Shown: positions 34,772 through 43,610, counted from the stretch's first letter. The stretch: 64,000 nt of DNA from Verrucosispora sp. WMMD573 (GCF_027497175.1 NZ_CP114901.1:4092001-4156000); one strand, 5' to 3'. Numbers and translations are program-made. The notes: a model not told the origin generated them from the sequence alone.

Positions 34772-37349
34772 CCTGCCGCACCACCTCGATGTCGTGCTCG
34801 CCGGAGCAGAGCAGCCAGGTGTCCGGGACCGTCACCACGTCGGCGGTGGACTGGTTGGCGCTGGCCGACCACTCCACCGCGTCCTCGCTGCGGTGCACGC
34901 CGCGTTCCCCGCCGGCCAGCACCAGGCGGTCCGCCGCGCCGGTGGCGGCGACCGCGTCCACCGGCATGAACCGGGTCCGGTCACGCAGCGGCAGCCCGCA
35001 GTTCACCGACACGGACGTCCACTGCGGCTGCGCGGCAAGGGTGTCCAGCCGGAGCACGCCGCCGCTCTGCGTCGCGGCCAGCGCGAGCGGACCGCTGAAG
35101 GCGAGATCCCGGCAGGTGCCGCCGAGCCAGCCCGCCGACAGCGCCTGCCACTTCACGTCGGATTCGAACAGCCGGGAGCGGAAGCATCCCTGGCCGGGCT
35201 TCTTCGGATCTGGTTCGCCGGTGCCGCTCCACAGCAGGGTGGCCGGTCCGTCGTACTGCACGGCGAGCACCCGGTTGTCCACGTTGGCCAGGCCCACGTG
35301 ACTGAAGCTGCCGGGGCGTCCGGCGTTGTGGGACAGGTACACCCCGAAACCGGCCTGGGCGGCCACCGCCACCCCGGCCGCGCCACGCTCGGAGACGAAC
35401 GACCGCACCGCGTAGAAGCCCCGGTCCGCGTCGGCCGGATCGACCAGGATCTGCAACGGCACCGCGCCCGGCAGCAGGGACACCTCGTACAGGCCGCTGT
35501 CGGTGGCGAGCAGCAGCGCTCCCGCACCGTCCCGGTCGATCCAGGCCAGGTCGCCGACCCGCGAGTCCAGGTCGGCCAGCAACGACCAGGTCTCACCCAG
35601 GTCGGTGCTCAGGTGCACTCGGGACCCGCCGCCGGCACGTACCGTCGCCACCGCCACCGAGCCGGCCCGGGGCACGATGCCCGGTCGTACCGGCGCGGGG
35701 GCCGGCACCACCCGCTGCACGGTCTCCCCGTCGAAGCGTCCGGCCGGCTCCCATCCGGCCCCGGCGTTTGTGGAGCGGAACAGCACCGCTCCGCTGCCGG
35801 CGTACCAGGTGCGGGGCTGGTACTGGTCGGCCGCCAGGGTGCGCACCTGGCTGTCCGGCGCCTCGTCGACGTCGAACCGCACCGACTCGACGTAGCGCAC
35901 CCCCGGCTCGGCGTGCTCCAGCAGGCGGTACACGTTGGACGCCCGCAGCGGCTCACCGAACGCCCAGCCCGTCGGGTTGAGCGCGGTCGGCAACGGACTC
36001 AGCGTCTGGTGCAGGCGGTCGTGGATGCGTCGGCGTACCGCGTCGACGTCCTCCTCCCGGCGGACCACCACCCGGGCCCGGATCGACACCGCCTTGTACC
36101 GCGCCCAGGTGGCCCGGCAGGTGGTGCCCAGCGAGCGGCGGCGCTCCAGATCCGCCTCGACCCGTGTCCGGACCTCCTCCACCTCGTGCGCGCGGAGTAC
36201 CGACACCGGCAGCTGGCCACCGGGCCGGGCAGCGTCCGGCACGTACGGCACCAGCACCACCTCCACCTCACCGGGGCGGGCGAAGCTGTACACGGCGGCC
36301 CGGGTGAAGGCACGGGCCCGGCTCACCCCGCCGGCGGCGGTGGCCAGCACCTCGAAGTCCCGGGCGGTCACCGCGCGCTGCTGGGCGAAGAAGGCGTACG
36401 GACCGCGCAGCAGCACCGACTCCATGGCCTCCAGCTCGCGCCCACCGGCCGCCGGCAGTGGGTTGACCACCTTCACTCCCGGCAGCGGGTCACGCAGGCT
36501 GGTCAGGGTGCCGGCGGCCACGTTGCCGGCTGGTCCACCACCGGCGCGGTACCACAGCCGAACCTGCCGCCCGGCCGGTGGCACCGCCGCGACCGCGCCG
36601 TCACCGAAGGCCAGCGCCCCGCCGTCGGTGGCCCGCAGGTCCAGTGCCGGGGCGAAGGTCACCGTCCCGGAGCAGCGGTCCACCAGGTACGCCTTGTCCT
36701 GCGGGCCGAGGCCGGCGAAGCTGTCCACCGCCCGCCAGATCTCGAAGGTGCGCCCGTCGTGTTCCCGGGCCGCAGCGCCCAGTTCCACCGAACCGGCCGG
36801 CACCTCGACACCGAGCAGCAGGTCCAGCGGTTCGGCGGTACGGGCCAGCGGCGCACGGCCGGCGCGCAGCACCTGCCCGGGCTGCCCGGTACCGACGCCG
36901 AGCAACTCCGCCTCCACCGGCTCACAGTGGTGCATCCGGACGGTCACCTCCCGCTGCCCGGCGGCGAGCAGCGCCGGCTCGCAGGTGACGAAGACCACCG
37001 GCCGAGGGTCGGCTCCCCGGGCGGCGGCCACCCGGGTACCGGCGGGGATCCGTAGCGCGGCCTCGTCCGGGCCGGTACGGGTGAACCGGACGTCCGCCCA
37101 GGCCGCCGCCGGTGGGTGCCGGGTGACCCCGAGCAGGTTGAGGAAGGAAACGTACGCCTTCTCCGGCAACTGGTTCAGCCGGTAGATCATCACCTCGGTG
37201 AGATGAGCGAACGCCTCCAGCAGCGCGACGCCGGGGTCGTGCGCGGACAGGTCGGTCCACCCTGGGCAGGACTGCCGGATCCGGTCCCGGGCCTCGGTGA
37301 CCAGGTCGAGGAAGGTCCGATCGTCCAGGTGCGGCACGGGCAGCGTCAT
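34752..37349 (-). CDS. Baseplate J-like protein with C-terminal beta-propeller
   Basis: About 865 residues from ATG 37349 (MTLPVPHLDDRTFLDLVTEARDRIRQ). The first 500 residues are a putative baseplate assembly protein (Afp11/gpJ group): SAHDPGVALLEAFAHLTEVMIYRLNQLPEKAYVSFLNLLGV, then PLPAAGG, ARAFTRAAVYSFARPGEVEVVLVP and GWAFGEPLRASNVYRLLE. From about residue 505 the protein changes character into repeats such as GAVLFRSTNAGAGWEPAG, VHLSTDLGETWSLLADL and LLLATDSGLYEVS, the pattern of a sortilin/BNR-type beta-propeller. The open frame continues upstream to 37994, but that part overlaps other genes. Overlaps the gp25 gene by 4 nt. Confidence 0.85.
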   Translation of the reverse strand: MTLPVPHLDDRTFLDLVTEARDRIRQSCPGWTDLSAHDPGVALLEAFAHLTEVMIYRLNQLPEKAYVSFLNLLGVTRHPPAAAWADVRFTRTGPDEAALRIPAGTRVAAARGADPRPVVFVTCEPALLAAGQREVTVRMHHCEPVEAELLGVGTGQPGQVLRAGRAPLARTAEPLDLLLGVEVPAGSVELGAAAREHDGRTFEIWRAVDSFAGLGPQDKAYLVDRCSGTVTFAPALDLRATDGGALAFGDGAVAAVPPAGRQVRLWYRAGGGPAGNVAAGTLTSLRDPLPGVKVVNPLPAAGGRELEAMESVLLRGPYAFFAQQRAVTARDFEVLATAAGGVSRARAFTRAAVYSFARPGEVEVVLVPYVPDAARPGGQLPVSVLRAHEVEEVRTRVEADLERRRSLGTTCRATWARYKAVSIRARVVVRREEDVDAVRRRIHDRLHQTLSPLPTALNPTGWAFGEPLRASNVYRLLEHAEPGVRYVESVRFDVDEAPDSQVRTLAADQYQPRTWYAGSGAVLFRSTNAGAGWEPAGRFDGETVQRVVPAPAPVRPGIVPRAGSVAVATVRAGGGSRVHLSTDLGETWSLLADLDSRVGDLAWIDRDGAGALLLATDSGLYEVSLLPGAVPLQILVDPADADRGFYAVRSFVSERGAAGVAVAAQAGFGVYLSHNAGRPGSFSHVGLANVDNRVLAVQYDGPATLLWSGTGEPDPKKPGQGCFRSRLFESDVKWQALSAGWLGGTCRDLAFSGPLALAATQSGGVLRLDTLAAQPQWTSVSVNCGLPLRDRTRFMPVDAVAATGAADRLVLAGGERGVHRSEDAVEWSASANQSTADVVTVPDTWLLCSGEHDIEVVRQDATSGN

Positions 37350-37813
37350 CGTGCCTCCTCGATGTCGGCGGCGGAACCGCTGGTCGGCCCGGCGGTCGGG
37401 TCGTCGTCGGCGGGCAGCAGGTCGAGCGAGAAGACCAACTGGCCGGGGGTGAGGCTGGCCCGGATCCGGTAGTCCAGCCGGATCACCAGCCGCCACGGGT
37501 CGTCCGGATCCGCGCCGGCGTCGACGTCGAGCACGTCGATGCGGTGCTCCCAGCGGGCAATGGCGGCGCGGACGTAGTGGATGGCCAACCCGGCGGTGGT
37601 GTCGTCGTTCGGCGCGAAGACCAGTCGGTGCAGGCGGGAGCCGTACCCGGGCCGCATCAGCCGCTCGCCCGGCGTGGTGGACAGCAGCAGGAACAGCGCC
37701 TGGCGTACCGTCTCGTCGCCGTCGGTCATCGCCAGGCCGCCGGCCGCGGTCAACCCGATCCCGCCGCCCTGACCGGGGTCGAAGCCGGCACCGACGAACC
37801 GGATCGCCCTCAC
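37346..37813 (-). CDS. GPW/gp25-family baseplate protein
   Basis: A 155-residue protein from GTG 37813 (VRAIRFVGAGF). It has the gp25 core DETVRQALFLLLSTTPGERLMRPGYGSRLHRLVFAPND and RAAIARWEHRIDVLDV. gp25 proteins are the sheath-initiating lysozyme-fold component of contractile baseplates. 4-nt overlaps with the genes on both sides show strong translational coupling. Confidence 0.88.
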   Translation of the reverse strand: MRAIRFVGAGFDPGQGGGIGLTAAGGLAMTDGDETVRQALFLLLSTTPGERLMRPGYGSRLHRLVFAPNDDTTAGLAIHYVRAAIARWEHRIDVLDVDAGADPDDPWRLVIRLDYRIRASLTPGQLVFSLDLLPADDDPTAGPTSGSAADIEEAR

Positions 37814-38148
37814 CGGTCGGCCCCCACGAAACGCTGCCGGGGATCGCGTACCCGGTAGGTGAACTGGCCCGGTGGACTGCCGTTGGTGAAACCGGACAGG
37901 TGCGACAGCACGATCCGCCGGCCGTCCACGCGAACCCAGTCGCCGTAGCCGGCCCGCACCGCCTCGGTGCTGGTGCACGGCTTGACCGTGGCACCGTAGT
38001 TCGGGCAGGCGACGATCTCCCGGCCCTTCGGGTCGTCGGCCACCAGCACCGGTGCGCCGGCCACCGTGACCCACTCCTGGGACGCCCGGTTGCGGACCCG
38101 GCCGTCGTGGCTGCACCTGATCACCGAGTCGCGGTGGATCCAGCGCAT
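37810..38148 (-). CDS. Probable spike-tip (PAAR-position) protein
   Basis: A 112-residue protein from ATG 38148 (MRWIHRDSVIRCSHDGRVRN). It lies exactly between the VgrG-like spike gene and gp25, the place PAAR-like tip proteins hold in related clusters. It has strand-rich sequence and three cysteines (IRCSHDG, IVACPNYG, KPCTSTEAV) that with histidines could bind a metal, as in PAAR tips. I do not see a canonical PAAR repeat, so the call is from position and general character. Confidence 0.55.
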   Translation of the reverse strand: MRWIHRDSVIRCSHDGRVRNRASQEWVTVAGAPVLVADDPKGREIVACPNYGATVKPCTSTEAVRAGYGDWVRVDGRRIVLSHLSGFTNGSPPGQFTYRVRDPRQRFVGADR

Positions 38149-39743
38149 CAGCTGCCTCCTTCGTGGTGGGCGCGGGCGAGTGTTCGGGCCTGCTCGGCGG
38201 CCGTCTGCGGGTCCTCGACGGTCTCGGCGTGCAGGAAGTCGACGCTGCGGGCCCGGACGACCATCGCCCGACCGGGCGCGGACAGCACCAGATCCGTCGC
38301 GGCGTGCAGGGTGGCCAGCTGCGGGGTCAGTTCCAGCCAACTGCCGGTGTCGGTGCTCAGGCGCAGGCTGCGTGCCACGTCGTCGACCACCACCTGCTGA
38401 CCACCGGCGGTACGCAGCGACCAACGCCGGGCCCGCCCGTCGTCGATCCCGGTGTCGTACGGCTCGACGGCGCCGAACAGCGAGCCGAGCACCACGCCGG
38501 AGGCCGGCTCACCACCGGGCAGCGCCACCAGCACGCTGTCCTGCGGATCGGGCAGCGCGACCAGGCCCTTGCCCCGCCCGGCCCCCGGGCACAGCACCGC
38601 CAGCCAGCCGGCGTCCGCCCCGCCGTACGCGGGCAGCTCCACCCGTACCCGACCCAGACCGTCCGGGTCGGACACGTCGGTGACCGTGCCGAGGGTGACC
38701 ACCGCGGGTGTCGGCGAACCGGAGCGCGGCGCCGGTGGCGGCAGGGTGGAGAACCGACTCAGGTGACCGTTCGCGTCGACGGTGTGCACCACCTCCGTCA
38801 ACACGTACGTCCCGGCCACCGGCTCGGCCACCCCGGTCAGCCGGATCCGACGGCCGGGCCGCAACCCGGGCGTGCCCTCGGCCGTGCCGTCGGCGGTGAC
38901 CAGGGCGGCGGCCCGGGTGTCGAGCCGGGCCTGGGCCAGCGCGGCGATCTCGTCGTCGCTGCGCCCCGGCTGGTCCAGGGCGGTACGGGCGCCGTCCGCG
39001 CCGACATCGGCCGGATCGGGATCCGCCGGGGTGCGTCGCCCGCAGCGGGGGATGTCGGCGCGCTGGGCGATCGGTTCGGCGCGCTGCGGATGCCAGCCCA
39101 GCGCCGCGCTCTCCCCGGCGGCACTGTCGGCGTTCACCGACAACCGGAGGCCGTGCACGTCGCGGCCCAGCTCCAGCGGGATCGCCTCGCCGTGGCCGTC
39201 CAGGGTGACCAGTCGCAGCACGTCACCGTCGAGGATCAGGTGCAGCCCGGCCCGTGCGGCCACCTCGACCAGCAGGTCCAGGTCGTTGGGCCGGTGGTGC
39301 GGCAGCCGGTCCAGGTGCGGGCCGTCGACCTCCGCCTCGACCCGCAACCCGAGGTCGGCGCAGAGGTCCGTGGCCAACTCGGCGGCGCTCACCGACTCGA
39401 AGACCCGGATCCGTTGCCGCTTGCGCAGCCGGTGCAGCAGGTCGTACCCGCGCACCCGCAGCAGGGCCGCGCCGTCGGCGGCGTACTCGACCTCGACGGC
39501 GGTGACCTCCCCGGTGAACAGCGCCTCCGGATGCCCGTCGAGGCGCACGTCCAGGCTCGCGCCGATCTGCACCGGTCCGGTCAGCGCGGCGGTGCCGGAG
39601 CCGGTGCGCAGCGTCACCTCGCACTGGGTGGGCCGGTTCAGGCGGGCGGCCACCCGTACCGAGGCGACCCGGCCGGTCATCGCCTCGGGCAACGATCTGC
39701 CGCCGAGCAGCACGGTCAGCGCCCGGGGCGCGGCGGCGGTCAC
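38148..39743 (-). CDS. VgrG-like spike protein (phage late control D family)
   Basis: A 531-residue spike/hub protein. The gp27-like N-terminal half has CEVTLRTGSG, IGASLDVRLDGHPEALFTGEV, RVRGYDLLHRLRKRQRIRVF and RPNDLDLLVEVAARAGLHL. The gp5-like OB fold is TPAVVTLGTVTDVSDPDGLGRVRVELP with WLAVLCPGAGRGKG and PDPQDSVLVALPGGEPASGVVLGSLFG. A C-terminal strand-rich tail (WSLRTAGGQQVVVDD) resembles the needle of VgrG. GTG start with a 4-nt overlap with the LysM-type gene. No obvious effector domain is fused. Confidence 0.9.
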   Translation of the reverse strand: MTAAAPRALTVLLGGRSLPEAMTGRVASVRVAARLNRPTQCEVTLRTGSGTAALTGPVQIGASLDVRLDGHPEALFTGEVTAVEVEYAADGAALLRVRGYDLLHRLRKRQRIRVFESVSAAELATDLCADLGLRVEAEVDGPHLDRLPHHRPNDLDLLVEVAARAGLHLILDGDVLRLVTLDGHGEAIPLELGRDVHGLRLSVNADSAAGESAALGWHPQRAEPIAQRADIPRCGRRTPADPDPADVGADGARTALDQPGRSDDEIAALAQARLDTRAAALVTADGTAEGTPGLRPGRRIRLTGVAEPVAGTYVLTEVVHTVDANGHLSRFSTLPPPAPRSGSPTPAVVTLGTVTDVSDPDGLGRVRVELPAYGGADAGWLAVLCPGAGRGKGLVALPDPQDSVLVALPGGEPASGVVLGSLFGAVEPYDTGIDDGRARRWSLRTAGGQQVVVDDVARSLRLSTDTGSWLELTPQLATLHAATDLVLSAPGRAMVVRARSVDFLHAETVEDPQTAAEQARTLARAHHEGGS

Positions 39744-40501
39744 GGCCCGGTCCCGGAGGTGTCGGTGGACGTCGCCCCTGCCGGCGCGGTGCCGGGCAGC
39801 GGCGGTACGGCGAGCGCGGTGCCGGCGGGCACCGCCAGCGGATCGGTGATCCGGTTGTGCTCGGCCAGCAGCCGCCAGCGCAGGGGCGAGCCCAGCGCGT
39901 CATGGGCGAGCAGGTCGAAGCGTACGCCCGAGGTGTCGGCGGTGGCGGTGCCGTCACCGGCGGCCACCACGGCCGTGCCCGGGGCGACGGTGGGAGTCTG
40001 TGCGGCGGACAGCTCCTCGGCGAAACCCTCCTCGGCGCGGTGGGCGTCCTCCGCCACCCGGACCAGCTTGAGCCGCAGCCAGGAGCGGCGCGGGGAGCCG
40101 GTGGCGGTGAACGCGTCGAAGCGCTCCGCCACCGCGACGATCACCCCCGGCACGTTCCAGGTCTTGCCCCAGACCATCCGCACCAGCGGCGGTCGCAGCC
40201 AGCCGTGCTCCACCGCCGAGTTCTCGGCCAGCATCCAGAGTGGTCGGGTGAGCGCCCGGACGTCGGTGGGACGGACCTGCCCCTCGGCGAAGTCGATGTC
40301 GAAGAGCAGGTCCAGCACGAGTTCGGTGCGGCCACCGCCGGTGAACAGCAACGGGTCGTCGGCCAGCCCGGCGCCGGTCAGCTGACCGTCGGAGCCACCC
40401 CGCTGGCGCACCCCGGCGAGGCGGGTCACCTGCACGGTCTCCGGATTGAGCAGACAGTCGATCCGCTCGCCGGTGTCGATGAGGAAGGCCACCCGCTGCA
40501 T
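39740..40501 (-). CDS. Contractile injection system tube/LysM-type protein (Afp7-like)
   Basis: A 253-residue protein with the N-terminal domain typical of CIS tube proteins (VAFLIDTGERIDCLLNPETVQVTRLAGVRQRGG; ELVLDLLFDIDFAEG; RPLWMLAENSAVEHGWLRPPLVRMVWG). A shorter C-terminal region has a LysM-like reading (DLLAHDALGSPLRWRLLAEHNRITDPLAVPAGTALAVPPLP). These proteins link the inner tube to the spike hub. Its stop overlaps the start of the VgrG gene by 4 nt. Confidence 0.85.
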   Translation of the reverse strand: MQRVAFLIDTGERIDCLLNPETVQVTRLAGVRQRGGSDGQLTGAGLADDPLLFTGGGRTELVLDLLFDIDFAEGQVRPTDVRALTRPLWMLAENSAVEHGWLRPPLVRMVWGKTWNVPGVIVAVAERFDAFTATGSPRRSWLRLKLVRVAEDAHRAEEGFAEELSAAQTPTVAPGTAVVAAGDGTATADTSGVRFDLLAHDALGSPLRWRLLAEHNRITDPLAVPAGTALAVPPLPGTAPAGATSTDTSGTGP

Positions 40502-41874
40502 CAGCCGCCCGCCTGTTCACCGTCGAGCCGCCGCGTCCGGTGCTCGTCGCCGCCGGCCGGTCCGGGCACCGACCACAGCGCCCGGTCGTCGGGGAGGGCC
40601 GGCCACGGGTCGGGACCGGTACGCCCACCGCGCGACGACTCCAACTCCGGCCAGCGGAGGTCCGCGCCAACGGACCAGCGTCCGTCGCCGATCGGAAGCC
40701 CGCTGGCGGGCCAACGCCCGTCGCCGGTGGAAGATCCGTCCGGCCGGCGGGGGTCGGCCGTCCACTCGTGCCCGGTCACCAGCCGGAGCACCGCGCGGTG
40801 CTCCGGGCCGGCCCCTGCCGGGTGCGGCTCGGCGGTACTCGGCGGCCCGGTCCGCTGCGGCCCGGCCACGACGAAGAGCCGGCCGGCGGGGCCGGTGGGC
40901 CGCCCAGCCGCGTCGACAGGCGGGTTCGCCGCGTTGGTGGGCGGGTTCGCCGTGCCGGTGTACCAGCTCGCCGGGTGGGGGTGCCGTGGGGTCGGGGCGT
41001 GCGGCAGCGGCGGCTCCGCCCTGGCCGGGACTGCTGCGGGCCGCTCCGCGTCGGTGCTGATCGGTGCTCTGGTGGCGCGCAGGTCGCCGCACACCGGCGC
41101 GGCCGGGCGGGTAGCTGGCGTCGCCGCCGGAGCCCCGTCCTGGTTGTCCGTCGTGGCTGCTGCCGCCCCGACTGCCCGGACCGTCCCTCCGCTCCACCGC
41201 CGGTGGGCACTGTCCGTACCGCTCGATCCGACCGAGTCGAGTCGGCCTGGCTCGTCTGGCCCGCCGGGCCCGTGCTGCGCGGCCGTCGCGGGAGCGGGCC
41301 GGGACGTTCCACTGCGGTCCCTTTGCTCTGCTTCAATCGGCGCACCGGCCACTGTCCGGGTACCGGACGTCGAGTGGTGCGTGGGGTGAAGCAGAGCAGA
41401 GGACGTGGGGGAGGGGGTGGCCGGTGCCGGCCCGGACGCCGGGGAGCGCTCCGTCGACCGGGGGCTCGCGTCGGCGGCCGGGTCCGGACCGGCCGCCACG
41501 CCGGGTCGGTGGACGCGCCGACCGGCTGCGTCGACCGCCGCCGCGGGTCGATGTCCCGGGTCGTCGGCAGCACTTCCGGCCGCCGGCTCGGCGAAACCGG
41601 CGTCCGACCGGCCGCCGCGGTGCGGTTCGCGGGAGCCCGGCCCCTGGTGGTACGCCCCGGCCGGCGCGGCGTCCGGCGGCGGATCGAGGGCCAGATCCCG
41701 CAGCAGTCCGGGGGCGTGTGCGGTGACCACCCGCAGCCAGTGCTCGGGCGGTTGACCCGGTCGCCGGGGTCGACCAGAGGGCTCGTCGAGGGTGGCTGCG
41801 AGGCGGTCCACGGCAGCCGCCGCGGACCGGAGGCGATCGGCCAGCCAGCTACGCGGGCGTCGGCGCGGCACCAC
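40501..41874 (-). CDS. Long disordered protein of the injection-system cluster
   Basis: A 457-residue protein that is mostly Ala/Pro/Gly/Thr/Arg/Asp low-complexity and predicted disordered. The ends are more conserved in appearance: N-terminal RSWLADRLRSAAAAVDRLAATL and EHWLRVVTAHAPGLLRDLALDPP, and C-terminal WPALPDDRALWSVPGP preceded by short repeats (TGDGRWPASGLPIGDGRWSV). Such proteins occupy this slot between the inner tube and LysM genes in actinomycete systems; role unknown, perhaps scaffold or chaperone. An imperfect palindromic repeat is inserted in frame (residues near APIEAEQRD). The GTG start lies inside the end of the inner tube gene (26-nt overlap). Another frame on the opposite strand is also long, but that is a GC-bias effect. 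Confidence 0.7.
   Translation of the reverse strand: MVPRRRPRSWLADRLRSAAAAVDRLAATLDEPSGRPRRPGQPPEHWLRVVTAHAPGLLRDLALDPPPDAAPAGAYHQGPGSREPHRGGRSDAGFAEPAAGSAADDPGHRPAAAVDAAGRRVHRPGVAAGPDPAADASPRSTERSPASGPAPATPSPTSSALLHPTHHSTSGTRTVAGAPIEAEQRDRSGTSRPAPATAAQHGPGGPDEPGRLDSVGSSGTDSAHRRWSGGTVRAVGAAAATTDNQDGAPAATPATRPAAPVCGDLRATRAPISTDAERPAAVPARAEPPLPHAPTPRHPHPASWYTGTANPPTNAANPPVDAAGRPTGPAGRLFVVAGPQRTGPPSTAEPHPAGAGPEHRAVLRLVTGHEWTADPRRPDGSSTGDGRWPASGLPIGDGRWSVGADLRWPELESSRGGRTGPDPWPALPDDRALWSVPGPAGGDEHRTRRLDGEQAGG
41319..41404. repeat. Degenerate copy of the dispersed palindrome, inside a coding region
   Basis: Outer arms tgctctgcttca (41324-41335) and tgaagcagagca (41387-41398) are exact reverse complements and share the core of the palindrome at 924-1002. 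Inner arms cgcacc and ggtgcg add to the stem, and a small hairpin (gtccg/cggac) lies in the loop. It falls within the disordered protein and keeps the frame open. Confidence 0.7.
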
Positions 41875-42328
41875 CGGCCTCCAGTTCCAGGCTCTCGTAG
41901 CGCAGCGTCAGCGCCGCGATGGCGATCTCCTGACCGAGCGTGTTCAGGTGGGCGCCGCGCCAGTTGGTGGGCCACGCGTTGATCAGGTTCCAGCGCAACA
42001 CCTCCGCCGTGCCCGCGGCATCGAGCAGCACCACCGAGACGTTGCGTCGGCTGACCGTGCCCCGGGCGACGGCGTGCACCCAGTCCCACAACTCCCGCGA
42101 CGCGGTGAGGCCGAAATGCAGGGTGACCGGCCCGTACTCCACCTGGCCCGGGACCATCCGGATCCGGTCGTTGCCCTGCTCCCGGTAGGGCACCGCCGGT
42201 ATGTTCACCTCCAGCCCGCTGACCTCGGTGAAGTGGCCGTTGGTCACCCCGTTGACCAGCAGCTTGAAGTTGTAGGCCCGGTACGGGTCGACCGGGGTGC
42301 CCGGCTGTGGAGTGGCCGTGGTCGGCAT
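41849..42328 (-). CDS. Inner tube protein of contractile injection system (T4 gp19-like)
   Basis: A 159-residue protein from ATG 42328. Clear tube-protein family pattern: DPYRAYNFKLLVNGVTNGHFTEVSGLEVNIPAVPYREQG, YGPVTLHFGLTASRELWDWV, RNVSVVLLD and WNLINAWPTNW. It polymerises as the hexameric inner tube inside the sheath. Follows the sheath gene with one base between. Only one tube gene is present here; many related clusters have two or three. Confidence 0.93.
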   Translation of the reverse strand: MPTTATPQPGTPVDPYRAYNFKLLVNGVTNGHFTEVSGLEVNIPAVPYREQGNDRIRMVPGQVEYGPVTLHFGLTASRELWDWVHAVARGTVSRRNVSVVLLDAAGTAEVLRWNLINAWPTNWRGAHLNTLGQEIAIAALTLRYESLELEAGGAAPTPA

Positions 42329-42329
42329 G

Positions 42330-43580
42330 TCAGCCTCCAATCGTCTCGGTCTCGGTGCCACCGGCCCACTGGCTCAGCTTGAACACCACGAACTCGGCGG
42401 GCTTGACCACGGCGATGCCGATGTGGGCGACGACCATCCCCGCGTCGCGGACGTCGGCCGGGTTGGTCTCCTCGTCGCACTTGACGAAGAACGCCTCCTC
42501 GGGCGTGCGTCCCAACAGCGCCCCGTCCCGCCACACCCGGGTGAGGAAGGCACCGATGTCGCGCCGGATGGACCGCCACAACGTGTAGTCGTTCGGCTCG
42601 AACACCATCCACCGGGTGCCGTTGGCGATGGCCTGCTCGATGGCGATGGAGAGCCGGCGCACGTTGAGGTATCGCCACTCGCTGGCCTCGGCGGCGAGGG
42701 TGCGGGCGCCCCAGACCCGGATACCCTCGCCGGGGAAGTACCGGATGACGTTGACGCCCCGGGGGTTGAGCACGTCGTGCTCGGCCCGGGTGACCAGGTG
42801 GCCCAGGTCGACCGCGCCGCGTACCGGCTCGTTCGCGGGTGCCTTGTGCACCCCGCGCAGCGCGTCGGTACGCGCCCAGATGCCCGCCACGTGCCCGCTC
42901 GGCGGGGTGAGCACCAGGTCGCCGCTGAGCGGGTCGCGGACCCGCAGCCACGGGTAGTAGAGGGCGGCGAAGTCGGACTGCCGGGGGCGGTGCGCCACCG
43001 GTCCGCTCCCGCTGCCGCCGCCTCCGCTGCCGGATGCGGCTGGGGCGTCCGACTCGCTGGTGTCGCTCGGCTTCGCCGGACGGCCCGAACCGGGCGTGGC
43101 GACCCGGGTGAGGGTGGAGATGTCGTCGATGTCGGGTGCCGGGTCGCAGATGGCCACCATGGTGCGGGTGCGCTCGGCCAGGCTCAGCAGCGCCTCGTGG
43201 GAGACCGGGTCGTGGAAGCCGGGCGCGGCCAGGATGGAGATCTCGTCGACCGCCTCCAGCAGGTCGAGACCGGCGCGCCTGCGGCCGGTGCCGGAGATGG
43301 CGCCGCCCTCGCCGACGTTCACCACCCAGCAGCGGGTGCCGCCGTTGTCCAGGAAGCCGAAGACGGCCCGGGCCAGCGGGGTGCTCTCCAACTGGTCACC
43401 GTCGGCGTACAGGCGGAGGAAATCGGTCCAGTTGTTCACCGCGAGGGCCTCGCCGAGATGGGCGGTGCGGTCCGGCGCGACGCCGACGAAGGCCGCCGTG
43501 CTGGTGCCGACCGGTCCGATCGGCCGGGCGCCACTGGGCACCTCCTCGACGTAGATGCCGGGCGAGAAGTAGGTGGGCAT
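42330..43580 (-). CDS. Contractile sheath protein
   Basis: A 416-residue phage-tail-sheath-family protein. N-terminus PTYFSPGIYVEEVPSGARPIGPVGTSTAAFVG is diagnostic. The C-terminal domain gives WRYLNVRRLSIAIEQAI, VFEPNDYTLWRSIRRDIGAFL and FFVKCDEETNP. A Gly/Ser-rich loop near residues 175-195 is variable. GGGAGGA precedes the ATG. Its small size and the single-copy tube gene next to it fit an extracellular or cytoplasmic contractile injection system and not a prophage. Confidence 0.95.
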   Translation of the reverse strand: MPTYFSPGIYVEEVPSGARPIGPVGTSTAAFVGVAPDRTAHLGEALAVNNWTDFLRLYADGDQLESTPLARAVFGFLDNGGTRCWVVNVGEGGAISGTGRRRAGLDLLEAVDEISILAAPGFHDPVSHEALLSLAERTRTMVAICDPAPDIDDISTLTRVATPGSGRPAKPSDTSESDAPAASGSGGGGSGSGPVAHRPRQSDFAALYYPWLRVRDPLSGDLVLTPPSGHVAGIWARTDALRGVHKAPANEPVRGAVDLGHLVTRAEHDVLNPRGVNVIRYFPGEGIRVWGARTLAAEASEWRYLNVRRLSIAIEQAIANGTRWMVFEPNDYTLWRSIRRDIGAFLTRVWRDGALLGRTPEEAFFVKCDEETNPADVRDAGMVVAHIGIAVVKPAEFVVFKLSQWAGGTETETIGG

Positions 43581-43610
43581 CGGTCCTCCCGTGCAGGTCG
43601 GGTCGGCGGA

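Noticed and set aside
34752..37994. A longer baseplate J protein starting near 37994
   Set aside because: The added segment covers the gp25 gene in a different frame; ATG 37349 gives the family N-terminus with a 4-nt coupling overlap.
40540..41982. Long rightward open frame over the disordered-protein gene
   Set aside because: It is Arg/Gly-rich throughout with no recognisable protein, and arises from GC bias opposite a low-complexity gene that fits the operon by strand and overlaps.
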